A stretch of 64,000 nt of DNA, taken from the NCBI GenBank assembly GCA_021209875.1, contig JAGYVD010000003.1, forward strand, positions 3,348,001-3,412,000, written 5' to 3'. The position numbers were made by a program, and so were the translations under genes. Source of the DNA: Rosellinia necatrix (lineage: Eukaryota; Ascomycota; Sordariomycetes; Xylariales; Xylariaceae). Below are positions 33,220 to 47,638 of the stretch, one piece after another. The stretch's first letter is position 1. Every line of letters begins with the position of its first letter. The notes beneath the pieces were generated by a model. The model ran no database searches. It was not told where the DNA came from and saw nothing but the letters and a program-made list of their open reading frames with translations.

Positions 33220-34737
33220 CTACAGGGATGTAGGCGCCTTCCAGTATTGAGTGGGCACGAACGGCATCTTCGTGACGACGGCCTCACGCTGACGGCCGCG
33301 CACGAGCACCTTGAGCTGGGTGCCGACCGTGGCGTGGCTGACGGGGACGTAGCCCATGGCGATGCTGTTGCCGAGCGTGGGGCTGGGGCAGCCGCTCGTG
33401 ACGATGCCGAGCTTGTCGCCGTCGTTGGAGAGAATGTCAGCGCCCTCGCGGGCGGGGGCCCCCTGAACGATTAGGCCGACGCGCCGCCGGTTGACGCCGG
33501 CGCCACCGCGGCTCTTGGGCGTCAGCTGGGCGAGGATGACGTCGGCGCCGTGGAACTTGTCGTCATCGGTCGCGGGGTTGCGGCGGTCCCTGCCGACGAT
33601 CCAGGAGAGCGCGGCCTCGACGGGCGTGGTGGTGTCGTCGAGGTCGTGCCCGTACAGGCACATGCCCGCCTCGAGCCGTAGGCTGTCGCGCGCCCCGAGG
33701 CCGGCAAGCCGCAGCCTCTTGGGCCCGGCGGCCGCGAGCAGCGCCTCCGTGGCCGCCACGGTGTCGGCCGGCGCGATGGAGATCTCGAACCCGTCCTCGC
33801 CCGTGTACCCGGCTCGGCTGACGAGCACCGGCTCCGCCGCGCCCTTCATCCGCGCGAACACGCTCTGCCCGAAGTACAGCGTGCGCAGGTCCACCGCCGC
33901 CGGGTCCTCGAGGACCAGCGCCAGCAGTCTCTCGGCCAGCGGCCCCTGGAGCGCAATGAGGCCCCAGCCGTCGAGGACCTCGTGGGACACGGTGTCGCCG
34001 CGCCAGGCTATCATCTGCCCGCCGAGATAGGCGAGGTCCTTGGTCCGGCATGCCGCGTTCGTCACGACGTAGAAGAGCTCCGGCCCCAGCCGCGTGATGA
34101 TGGTGTCGTCGACGATGCCGCCCGTCCCCGGCCAGAGCAGCGCCGACAGCGTGCTCTGGTGCACCGGCAGCGCCGCTAGGCCGGCCGGCGTGATCCGCTC
34201 CAGGAACGCCTCCGCCCCGGCCCCCTCGAACCGGTGCTGCACCATGTGCCCGACGTCGAAGAGCGACGCCTTCGTCCGCGTGAAGTCGTGCGAGGCGCTC
34301 ACGCCCAGGTCCCTGTACTGCACCGGCATCTCGAAGCCGCCGAACGGCACCATCTTGGCGCCGTGTGCGAGGTGCAGGTCGTAGAGCGCCGTTCTGCTGA
34401 GGGGGGGTTCGTCGGATAGGACGGAAGAGGTGTATGTTCTGCGACCGCGCGGGGCGGCGGCATGTCGTTGATGGCTTCGAGACTGGAGACAGGCTGGTCG
34501 GGCTTGCTGCGGCTTCGCGGTCGTGCCGGGACAGACGGCAGTGCTGGCGTTAGTGCCAGTGCTGGTGCCGACGATGCCCGGGAAGCAGGAGGAGGTCGAC
34601 GACAGCAACGATGACGACGATGACGACGATGACGACGATGATAAAGCTCGCACAAAAGTGACGCGGGCGTTTCCTGGACTACCGAGAGTCCGGATGCCCT
34701 TTCCGGCCGTCGACATGACCCTGGGAACCAACATCAT
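33220..34737 (-). CDS. GCV1: Glycine cleavage system T-protein (aminomethyltransferase), mitochondrial
   Basis: This enzyme transfers the methylene group from the aminomethyl-loaded H-protein to tetrahydrofolate, releasing ammonia, in mitochondrial glycine catabolism. The open frame gives 505 residues. The catalytic body starts near residue 115 (TALYDLHLAHGAKMVPFGGFEMPVQY). It continues with FDVGHMVQHRFEG, GGIVDDTIITR, ALQGPLAERLL, RAGYTGEDGFEIS, ARDSLRLEAGMCLYGHD, VTSGCPSPTLGNSIAMGYVP and KMPFVPTQYWK, all in family order. The first 100 residues are longer than a usual presequence. They contain 11 consecutive serines (33-43) encoded by a trinucleotide-type repeat, and end in RGRRTYTSS, a plausible matrix cleavage region. 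The start could therefore be further in, or an intron may have been missed there. Codon use is strongly GC-rich, as in the neighbouring luciferase-domain gene. Confidence 0.92.
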   Translation of the reverse strand: MMLVPRVMSTAGKGIRTLGSPGNARVTFVRALSSSSSSSSSSSLLSSTSSCFPGIVGTSTGTNASTAVCPGTTAKPQQARPACLQSRSHQRHAAAPRGRRTYTSSVLSDEPPLSRTALYDLHLAHGAKMVPFGGFEMPVQYRDLGVSASHDFTRTKASLFDVGHMVQHRFEGAGAEAFLERITPAGLAALPVHQSTLSALLWPGTGGIVDDTIITRLGPELFYVVTNAACRTKDLAYLGGQMIAWRGDTVSHEVLDGWGLIALQGPLAERLLALVLEDPAAVDLRTLYFGQSVFARMKGAAEPVLVSRAGYTGEDGFEISIAPADTVAATEALLAAAGPKRLRLAGLGARDSLRLEAGMCLYGHDLDDTTTPVEAALSWIVGRDRRNPATDDDKFHGADVILAQLTPKSRGGAGVNRRRVGLIVQGAPAREGADILSNDGDKLGIVTSGCPSPTLGNSIAMGYVPVSHATVGTQLKVLVRGRQREAVVTKMPFVPTQYWKAPTSL

Positions 34738-35956
34738 TGAACCAATCGAGACCCAATTGGGTTATATAACGGACAGTTAAAGTACACTGGTCTGGACGTT
34801 AGCTGAGGGATCTCAGGTTATCAGCACGAAAAAGAACTGGGGCTTGGGAGCCAGCTTGGCTAGGTACCTGCCTACGCTGCGCCTACGTCGGTCAAATAAA
34901 GTCGGCCATTGTCGGTCCAGTTGGCCGATTACGGCATCGGCGGGGGCTTACCCGGCATCGTGCCAAACCGGCCCCTAACTTTGTCGGGACGCTGTCCGAC
35001 CATCCATCCATTACGGCATTTATCAAATTACAACGCAATAGAGAGATGATTCGGAAGCTACCTCGATAGCCAGACCTCCCCCCAAGGCCCTTTGTTGCTG
35101 GTCATTGTGAAGTAACACATAAATAAATACATCAATGAGATAAAGAGATAGTTAAACCACGAAGAAATCTCTAGTTTGGGATAGGGTAAAAAAAAAAAAT
35201 GATGCATCTACTTACAGCATCCCCCTCCCTCCCCCCCCCTTTCTCCCAAAACCATATTACATGTACACAGAGGCTTGAAAGCATTCATGCGTGGGGTTTA
35301 GGTCGTCACAAGTCCATCCTTTTGGTTGCCTCCCCTCACAATTCCAAGTCTCCCAAAACTAAGAAGAAGAAAAGGTGAGAACAAAGTGAGGAAAACAAAA
35401 ACCTTATTATTAAGCTTCCGCGAATAACCTGCTAAGCACGTTTCCGGTCATACGCAAATGTGTTGGGAATTACAGCGGAGTGCTAGGCCTGCCACACGGA
35501 GAGGATAGGATGGGGGAAATCAATGTAAGTCTTATTATGAGCGAGCACAACGGCAAACACATTTGATACAGCGAGGTCAGGCAGTGGATCTCCCGCGCTA
35601 AACTAGACCAGTCGCGAGAGAGACAGCTCGCTGTTTGTGCCGTGGATAAACGCAGGGAGATCTCTTTTGCTGTCTGTAGCACCAATTCATACAAGCCTCA
35701 TCCCAGTACTCCCACTTCCTTGCTCTTTCCGATTTCAGACTTTTGTCTTGGACCCTGGAATAGGTCTTGCAGAGAAAGAGCGGTATGTTCACTTGGTAGG
35801 ACCACCACCACCGGATGAAAAGGTTACCGAGATGATGCGTAATTTATGACTATATCGTGCCTGCTCCGGAAATGCCCTGCGGGCTACAACCGACCCATGA
35901 AGAATGCGGATGAAGAAATGGGTCGAACAATCGTGATGCCGTCATGCTTATATCCT
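34738..35956. other. Spacer GCV1-ARF1, no gene seen
   Basis: These 1.2 kb contain the GCV1 promoter and the ARF1 3' region. Homopolymer tracts occur at 35188-35200 (A) and 35221-35242 (C-rich). No conserved frame, tRNA-like fold or repeat family was identified. Confidence 0.5.
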
Positions 35957-39551
<3,595 letters not shown>

Positions 39552-40979
39552 ATGTTTCGTCCCAGCCATACTTGTGACATTGACACTAAACCACTTCACC
39601 GGTACCGGCCTAGTGGCTATCACCCGATCCTGTTAGGCGATTTGTTCAGGAATCGAAGGTACAGGGTTATTCAAAAAGCTCCGGTGGGGTGGCAATTCAA
39701 CTACTTGGGTAGCTCGTGGTCAACTGTTAGTCCTTTCGTTGCCTCAAGGTGCGTTCAGATTTCTGCAGCTATCCTGATATTGGATTAGGCACAGCCGATG
39801 TATTGCGTCAAAAGTGTCTGTGTCAGAAAAGGGTAGCAGCGATGAAGCGCATACTTTAAATGCTATTTCCAAGCTTTCAGGAGAGCATCCCGGACAGGGC
39901 CACCCTGGCCGGCACCATTTGGTGTGAATGCTGGACTACTTTACGGTTGATGGGCTTAACGGAATACATGATTGCCTTGTCCTTGAACTGCTAGGTCCTA
40001 GTGTAACAGATGTCATCGAGTCCCTTCATAGCGATGGTAGACTCCCTGCCGACTCAGCCCAAGTCTACCGCATACCAGGCCTTACTCAGCACCGATTTCC
40101 TCTCTAGCCATGAAATTGGACACGGGGGTGAGTAATATTAGGATCACTCTTACTTTCGCTGCTAGCTGACGATGTCTCTCTGTAGAACTAGACCCCCATT
40201 CGAGGAATATCGCATTTGCTTTACCGGACCTTACCTCCTCGGACGAGTTACGGTTTTTTGAAAAGTTCGGCCAGCCCGAGACAACGCCGGTACGGAGCGT
40301 TGACGGCACAACCTTGACAGCTCACCTCCTTAATTACATAACCCGCCCCATCTCTTTCCATGTTCAAAGTATGCGTGAGGGATTACGCACGTCCGTAGCC
40401 AAAATCATTGATTTCGGTGAGGCCTTCTTCCGGAGCTAGAATGCCGTCGCAGTCCACACGCCACTGGCCGTTCGAGCCCCGGAAGCGATATTTGACGACC
40501 GGATGGATCATCACATAGATATGTGGAGTATGGGTTGTCTGGTATGACTACTGTCCTTGAATATGCCGTTCCTCCTTACCTGCTAGCAGCGATAGCTCTT
40601 TGAACTAGTGGCTAGCCAGCCACCGTTCAATGTAGTTATGCTAACTCGAGCTATCTTGGTGTCGGAGATGATGGAATTCTGCGGCGACGAGCTGCCTGAT
40701 CGGTGGCGAGCGAAACTGGATGCAGCGGGAGTGGTGAGAACCAGGTCGACCAATAATACCCCTTATACGCTGCTGAACTGGTTAGAGGATATCTACTTTG
40801 ATGATAATAAGGTGTCGGAGTTTATGAGGCAGGATATCACAAGGACCTGTGAGCTTGTAACACGAATGTTGAAATTCGAACCGTCTTCAAGGACATTGGC
40901 AAAGGAAATTATACGCGACTTGTGCTTTAAAGGATTGAAGTTACTAGGAGCAGAACATAATTTATTTATTTATAACTAG
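39552..40979 (+). pseudogene. Decayed SRPK-like protein kinase
   Basis: The order and content of a fungal SRPK-type Ser/Thr kinase can be followed through three inferred exons. These are 39552-40127, 40192-40541 and 40596-40979, with introns GTGAGT...ACTAG and GTATGA...GATAG. Blocks seen are PLHRYRPSGYHPILLGDLF, a glycine-loop region displaced by compensating frameshifts (about 39676-39725), and a C-helix region in another frame. Then come LDYFTVDGLNGIHDCLVLEL, the spliced catalytic loop GHGDPHSRN (usual form HGDLHTRN), the magnesium motif as IIDFGEAF, VRAPEAIFDDRMDHHIDMWSMGCL, LFELVASQPPF and a terminal EFCGDELPDRW helix. Lesions are a frame change near 39676, a frame change near 39790, a TGA at 39926-39928, a frame change near 40092 and a TAG at 40437-40439. 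The lesions mix indels with substitutions, so this is ordinary decay rather than a purely RIP-type pattern. The last exon remains open to the natural end. Confidence 0.82.
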
Positions 40980-42092
40980 TTAGACGAAAAGGTGTAATCA
41001 CTATTATATGCGCATATGATATGATGCAGTGACACCGGGGTCCCTAGAGCGACAGAGGAATACAATGACTGGGGATTCTGGCTTGCGGACTGATAATAGG
41101 TGATCTACTCAGATGGGTTGAAACATAGCGGGTAGACTGATCGCGGCTACGTGATCTAACGAATCAGATCAAGGAGTGGCAACATTGGCGTCCCTCCCTG
41201 CATCTTTGGCGGCGCAGAGAGGCCATGGCGCTGCTACTTTCTTACTTCCCTCAGCATCTTCTGCCGCGGAAAGGAATTATCACGGTACCATAATCTCGGT
41301 GCATCTCTACGACCTCAGCTACATACTACCACGAATAATTAATAAACAACTCAACTGCGCCATAGCCTCTAAAGGAGTGTAGGGCCCTAAGTTGGACGCA
41401 TAGCTTGGTCTAGCGGCTTATGTTAATAGGTCTTGCTCTTGGCCTTGTCTTGGTGGTACGGTCGTCACACGTATAGCGGCCAAGGTTGGGCGACTTTTCG
41501 ATTTGTTCTGACCTAGCAGCATTCTTATTCTATTTAACTTCACTTGAGGATCATTCCCAATGCCCTAGGAAGCAGATAATATTATAAGTGAATAAATGAT
41601 CCAGTGAGAGATGTATAAACCAGAACAACAACAAAAAAACTCGGGATAATAGAAAGACGCATAATAATGAATAATAAATACATAAATTAGTACAAAACTG
41701 ATCTAAGTATTGTGGCCTTAAGAGGAAATTAAGTCACAACTTGATACATATTCTTTTTAGTAGTCAAAGTGTAGTGTTTTATACTACTTTTTCCCACCTT
41801 ATCTCCCCCAGCATTATGCTTCTAAAGGCTGAGATAGATTGACAACTGACTACCCTTGTCATTTTCTCCACATCCCTTTACGACAAGAATCACTTTGTAG
41901 AATCGCTTTGCTTATCCCAGCGGTTAAATCATGAAAAGACGTTATCTTGCAAAGAAAGGGGGATATGATAGGTTTTAAGTTGATTAATAACCATAGTTGC
42001 TGTTTGGTGAGACCAAGTTCACGCGGTTTAATAGCCCTGGGGCGGGCTACAAGACAAAAACAATATCACGGTGATCTAATCTTTGTGGCTAG

Positions 42093-42254
42093 TGTCACGG
42101 AACTAGTCCTAACCTAAGAACTCCACTAGGGCACGGGCCAGAATACTGTATATAAAAGGAGCGAGTAGCTGGCGACTGACCAAGTGAGGAATCTTCCCTC
42201 CTTGTGCAATAACATAAGTTATTTCTGGAACTACCAGCAGTACGAACTGTGACA
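42093..42254. mobile_element. Solo LTR of an LTR retrotransposon, 162 bp
   Basis: The element begins TGTCACGG and ends CTGTGACA, so it has the TG...CA termini and a 6-bp inverted repeat (TGTCAC/GTGACA). It is flanked on both sides by the same 5 bp, GCTAG (42088-42092 and 42255-42259), the target-site duplication length made by LTR-retrotransposon integrases. Inside is a TATATAAAAGG promoter-like element about 60 bp from the left end. No gag or pol sequence or second LTR is nearby, so the body has been lost by LTR-LTR recombination. The perfect duplication indicates a relatively intact insertion. Superfamily cannot be assigned from the LTR alone. Confidence 0.85.
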
Positions 42255-44814
42255 GCTAGCCTTTGAGTAGGGCTGAATTACCTATAATTATCTTTGTTGC
42301 CATGTTTACGTTTTACTTTCTCATGTTGATGTTCTGTATCTTTATATTTATATTCAATTTCAGCTACTTTATATGTAGAGAGACTTCTTAAGAACTTGTT
42401 ATAATTATACTGTCCCATAATAAATACTTGAATCTGCTTTGGAGAAAATGATCACTTTCAGTCTCACTCAAAGCATTTTTGCAACTAATATGTAAATTGA
42501 AAGTTATGCGGGCTTGTTTGTTTTTGCTTGTGCAAAGGCGGGTTCTGCTCAGGCCAGGCTCAGGCTAAAAGCGGCGTGGCTTAGGCGAAATTCCAATGCT
42601 GATTTGAGACGGTAAACCCTATCTCAGAGGTTATAAACGGTTTTTTTTACAGGACGGTTTGTGGTACTTGGTCTGGGCATAGTGTCTAACAGCAAAATGA
42701 TATTATTGAATAACTAAGCTTTTCGATTAACCACATATTAGTAATATATGTCCCATGTCCCATTATCCATAACACATAAACCATCTTGGACATATCACAA
42801 CCTTGCTTATTACACCATCCATTAATGCAATGCAGACAGTTTAAGGCTCCTGGTTGTTTCTATTATATCCAAGAAATTCTAAAAAAAAAAAAAAAAAAAA
42901 TACATGCCCTGTGCTGCAGTTGAATGTTAGGTCTCGTAAAGGCAGCTCAACTTGAGCTGGTCAACCTATTACGAATTTTGGGGTTTGTAGGTTTTCGTAA
43001 GTCCTTGTGATAAATACTGCATAGATTAAGAATGCTGTGAATACAGATAGCAATTCAACCTCCTTGGCTACAGCAAAGCAAGGATTGGGAGAAAATATTT
43101 GTCTTATTTCGTGAGGCATAGTCATTGCAGTCAACTTAGCAGATATTTAGATTGTTAACAAGAAAGTATAATAAAGAAAAGTAACCGAAAAGGCTAATAT
43201 ATATAAGGCAAGCTGAACCACTCGTAAAGAAGCGGAGTATTACTGGAACATGACACCTACTTATGCTCAATGTTTTGGTCTAGGTATATAGGCCGGCAGT
43301 TGGGCGTTGGCCTCAGTAAATAGGGGCGGAGTGACCCCTTGAGACGTGTGTTGACCTGGGTGGATAGGGATACAGCGGCTTCCTAGGAAGCAGTAGGGGG
43401 AAAGGTATAATGGACCAGTGGGTAGGCGTTGGTCTGGATAAGTGCATGGCAGCAAGAATGGTGAAGGTAATAATAGTGGGAAGACCACTAGCGATGGGAT
43501 ACAGCTATACAGGGCTCCTGTCTTATTGCGGCTTTCTCGCTATCCCTAATTATACAAACAAGCAGATGCCCTGGGCTAGCCCCCGTACGAGCCCCAAGTT
43601 AGGGGCTCACCTGCAGGATCTTGGCAACGCCATACTTTTCGAGTCAGATTCCCTGCACGTTAATAAAGCTACTGGCTGCTTATGGGTTGAACAGGCTGCA
43701 ATGTTTTTGCTGGCGGCGAAGCGAGCGCTCGCATGAGCTCGGATGTGGAAGCCAGCTTACAGATAGCTACGACCCTTAGACATTGTTGTGTCGTGAAGAG
43801 GAGAGAGACTGAATTCAAAGTGGCAAGACAAACGACCGGCCGTCTTGGAAAAGCAAGGTTGAAGACTAGGGATGTGCTTAGTGTTGTCGTCGTGTAGTGT
43901 AGGAGAGCAAGGTGCAGCACACCGTGCTGTAGCTACCTGTTACAGCGGACCTATAGCAACTAATTATAGATAAACTAAGGTTAGCCCCTCCGGCTTGCCT
44001 AAGAGCCCCATGCACTTGCATGTATTGGCCCCACATGGCATAATTTCTACCATGTTTTAAATAGGCCTCGACAAGCCTGTTACATAGAGCTAACCTTTAT
44101 CCCAATAGAACCTACTTTTACACTTCAAGACCTTACAGAGACTTGGGCTAAAACTGCGATAGCTAAGCTTATTGCATATGTGGTGCAAGCTGGCAACCAG
44201 TTTGTTTGGTTAAATTATTTGTTAACACATATATATTGGGAGTTTACACTACTGTAATAGGCTTGCTATTGTAATCTTTTTTAAGTTGTTGATTACTTCG
44301 GATATACCTTGCAAATTTCAGCCCCTTAATCGCATCTGTTCAGTTGGTCTTATCAAATGCGAATTGTCTCTCCCCTGGAGGGTGTAACGTAATATCGGTG
44401 GTGTTCTGCTGCTACTATAGTGACTTTTTTTTACCAGCAGATTGTCACCTAAAACAGTGTACTCTTACATGTGAGTTTTTTTTTTTTTTTTTTCAAAGTT
44501 ATCAGGTGGGTACAAGTACCTAGGGAATTTGTAGAGCATTTTTGTGTTGCGAAGATGAAAGATGTATACTTGTCCAATACTGTAAGTATTTATGTAACCG
44601 GGAAGTAGGTAGGTAACCTACCTAGGTAAAGAGACTACATTGTGGGTCCCAAGTGAACCGGTAGCAGCCAGTTAAAATATGCCCTAGGTTCCTTGGCCGC
44701 AGCTCAAGCGGCTCAGTGTGGCGCCCTGCAACAAGCCAATCGCACCAAAGTGTTAAGTGTCAGCTTCATTTGGGTCTGAGAACACGCTGCAAATCCACCA
44801 CCGACCCAAGTACA

Positions 44815-44838
44815 CCCAAATACCCAAATACCCAAATA
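44815..44838. repeat. 8-bp tandem repeat, three copies, in EMP24 leader
   Basis: The unit CCCAAATA is repeated three times perfectly, 87 bp upstream of the EMP24 start codon. Confidence 0.85.
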
Positions 44839-44924
44839 CCAACGTTCCCTCTCGACGACACCGCCCAACACAACCCCGCATCGCCGTCTATCAGGCCGGA
44901 CGCCTCGAGGCACTGCTCGGCAAC

Positions 44925-45699
44925 ATGCTCTTCTCCTCCGCCACGTTACTAGCCGTCGCCGGCCTCCTCCAGACCGTGCTGAGCCACAACATACAACTCC
45001 CGGCACACGGCCGAGAGTGCTTCCACGAGGAGCTCCACAAGGACGATGTCATGACCGTCACCTTCCAGGTCGGCGACAGGGAGTTCGGGAGTGCGGGCAA
45101 CTTGGACATTGACTTCTGGGTATGACGGGGCCTTCGGCTGCCGGTGTCGCCGGTGTCGCCGGTGTCGCCGGGGAGACCAGACCAAGAACTGACAGCTGAC
45201 CGGAGGGGACTATCCAGATCACGGATCCCATGGGCCAATACGAGACCTTCCAAAAGGACATCTCAAACGCCGACTACTCCTTCACAGCCAAGAACGACGG
45301 CAGGTTCCTGTACTGCTTCGGCAACGAGCACTGGGGCGCGCACAGCAAGGAGGTGTCATTCAATGTCCACGGTATCGTCTACGTCTCAGAGGCCGATGCG
45401 CCACAGGACCCCTTGGACGTCGAAAGTACGAGCTTGCTGCCACGACGCACCCCGTCGTTCTCGCCCGGGATGCTTGCTAACGGTGGAACACAGTCCGTCA
45501 CCTGAACGACCTCATCAGCCAAGTCAAGGACGAGCAATCATACATCGTCATGCGCGAGCGAACCCACCGAAACACCGCCGAGAGCACGAACAGCAGAGTC
45601 AAGTGGTGGAATATTTTTGTCATCGGGGTTGTCATTGGCGAGTCGCTCTTCCAAGTTTGGTGGCTGCGCCGCTTCTTCGAGGTGAAGCGAGTTGTGTAA
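44925..45699 (+). CDS. EMP24: p24 family COPII cargo receptor Emp24
   Basis: This is a type I membrane protein of ER-Golgi vesicles that helps package cargo such as GPI-anchored proteins. Three exons (44925-45119, 45218-45425, 45494-45699) give 202 residues, the normal p24 size. A signal peptide (about 1-20, LLAVAGLLQTVLS) precedes a GOLD domain that starts HNIQLPAHGRECFHEEL and has the two expected cysteines (CFHE and YCFGNEH). The coiled-coil motif VKDEQSYIVMRERTHRNTAES is nearly identical to yeast Emp24. A membrane helix (WWNIFVIGVVIGESLFQVWW) is followed by the cytosolic tail RRFFEVKRVV, which has the FF COPII signal and C-terminal VV. Intron 1 contains a 9-bp GC-rich tandem repeat at 45141-45172. 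Confidence 0.93.
45141..45172. repeat. 9-bp tandem repeat in EMP24 intron 1
   Basis: The unit CCGGTGTCG is repeated three times and followed by CCGG. It occupies a third of the 98-nt intron. Confidence 0.9.
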
Positions 45700-47638
45700 A
45701 CAAAAACAGTCCGGCATCGCGTCTGTTGGTCCTGGGTAGACTGGCGTATCACAAGGTCCGGAACACTGCGGTATGGCAGGCTACAAAAGGGTTAATTGGA
45801 GACGTATATTGCGATGTACGCTTATGAGATAATCAGACTACACAGGCATATCACTTGAGCTCCGCCGTCTTCCATCCCCCCTTTTTGTGTTCTTCGTTTA
45901 GATCGATCGGCCTGAGCGGCTCATTACGGCCGCTCTGTGGGCCGCCAAGGTGCAAGACGCGACATGATGATGTGCATATATCCATAACAGCTACTCTTAA
46001 CTATTCAGCAATTTGTGGGAAACCGCTGAGACCTGCCGTCGATCCAAGGGAACCTGCGACCTCCCGCTCCCGCCCCTCAACTCGTCGACATCCCAATTCG
46101 ACCTAGCGAATTGGCCCCCAAAGAACTTCACCTCGTGCTGACAAGCCGCACCGCCACTTGCCCGCCGTCGATGGAGGGGGTGGGTCATGTCGGCGAGATG
46201 GGAGGCATAGGGGTTGAACGCTAGGCCCCGACGTAAGTAGTTCACCATCGCGATGGGTAAAGGGTGGGTTTTCCTTCCACATATTGATTTTCCATAATCT
46301 AGGTTGAAACGAAAGAGGGTTGTTGGGCCGTTTTCAGCGCGTTCGATGCTGGACAAAAGGAAGGCCGGTGTTGCTCATAACTAGAGGTTATCTAGAACGC
46401 CCCCTCGCGCCCTACTCATACCCATTTTCATCGTTCTTCGTTCTGGTGTGACCTTGCGTCCGCCTTAGGTCCGCCGGGGTTGTCAATGCTCTCGTTCTGC
46501 AATGCTTACAACACTCGATTTGCTGGTTTTGCCTCCGGAAATGTGGAATGGTGGCACACTAGGAATACCTGTATTGCTCGTTTTGATGATCCCAACCTCC
46601 GCGGCACTCTCCTCGGCAACAAAATTGGTAGGTAGTCTAATAACCGCAGCTGCTGTTTGCCTAGTGCGCCGATGTTGTCCTGTATTCATTTGTCACTGGC
46701 GCAGATCCGATTCCGTCGTACAAGGCAACATGGGTAATGCACCTTTTCCAACGATGAGATGTAATTGGCGATTTGTAGTGTTCTACCTACCTTCTCATGG
46801 GACAAGAAAACTCTTAAAATATACGAATCTACGTATATTTTATATTCTAGAGTGGTAACGTAAAATGTCTCTGAGCACCATCGAAGATTGCGTTTCGCAG
46901 TCGATGGGTTAGCCGAATAGCTGTAGGCTCACCTTGGGGGGCCATAGGCTCGACGCTTCATCAGGACAGATATATAGTCTAAAATACAATCGCCCTGATC
47001 GATAATAAACCTCCCTCACCCTCTCCTCCAAACATGGAAAACACTAAGGCACCCTATCACATAAGCGACTATAGGTATTGCGATAGACCGATTTAGAAGT
47101 AAAAGAGAGATTAACTCCGAATCTCAGTGGTTCTGTATAGGAGTCAATGCTTGCCGCTACCGTGTAACCGATTTTGAAAATTGGTTCATGATATCCTTTC
47201 ACAATAGAACTAATACTTACGGTTAGGATAAAGCATAATCCAAATAGTGATATTATTCAAAATATGTCGGTCAGTCAACGTGAGGCCTATGGATATACCA
47301 GAAATATTCTCGAGATTGTTATAAGGCTCCTTATTCCTACGGAATTTGGATCGAAACCTTCGATTATCCAATGTCAAGTGCAGTATACCCTATCATAATA
47401 TAATACTAAGGACCGGTGATCAAATGAGGACTCAACATGATGCGTCTCTGTAGTGTTTTTCCAATAATTGGGCTATTCAAGCATATAAAAATCCATGTTT
47501 TTGTGTATAGTTACCATAACAATACCTTGGCCCAATATTACGTGTAGCAAGGCATGAGCTTGCTCGTTCCGTTGTGTCCCTTTCAAGAATAAATCTCGTT
47601 TTCACGAGATGGAAGTTGGAGAATATGTTTTCCCTTGC
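45700..47638. other. Spacer EMP24-SulP transporter gene
   Basis: This 1.9 kb lies between two 3' ends. The right half (46860-47640) is AT-rich. Frames of about 120 codons at 45997-46356 (-) and 46502-46858 (+) have no recognisable domain and no splice-consistent continuation. No gene is supported. Confidence 0.5.

Larger units (their letters stand above)
40980..44924. other. Gene-poor AT-rich segment with solo LTR
   Basis: Apart from the solo LTR at 42093-42254, no gene is supported over nearly 4 kb. A long A-run lies at 42882-42900 and a long T-run at 44477-44495, either of which could be retroposon tails, but no recognisable element body adjoins them. A minus-strand frame at 43669-43920 and frames around 43270-43740 are short and interrupted. 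The final 110 bp are the EMP24 leader, containing an 8-bp tandem repeat (44815-44838). Confidence 0.55.

Noticed and set aside
43669..43920. Minus-strand frame and neighbouring short frames that might be retroelement remnants
   Set aside because: No reverse transcriptase, integrase, transposase or zinc-knuckle motif could be recognised, and stops interrupt every extension.
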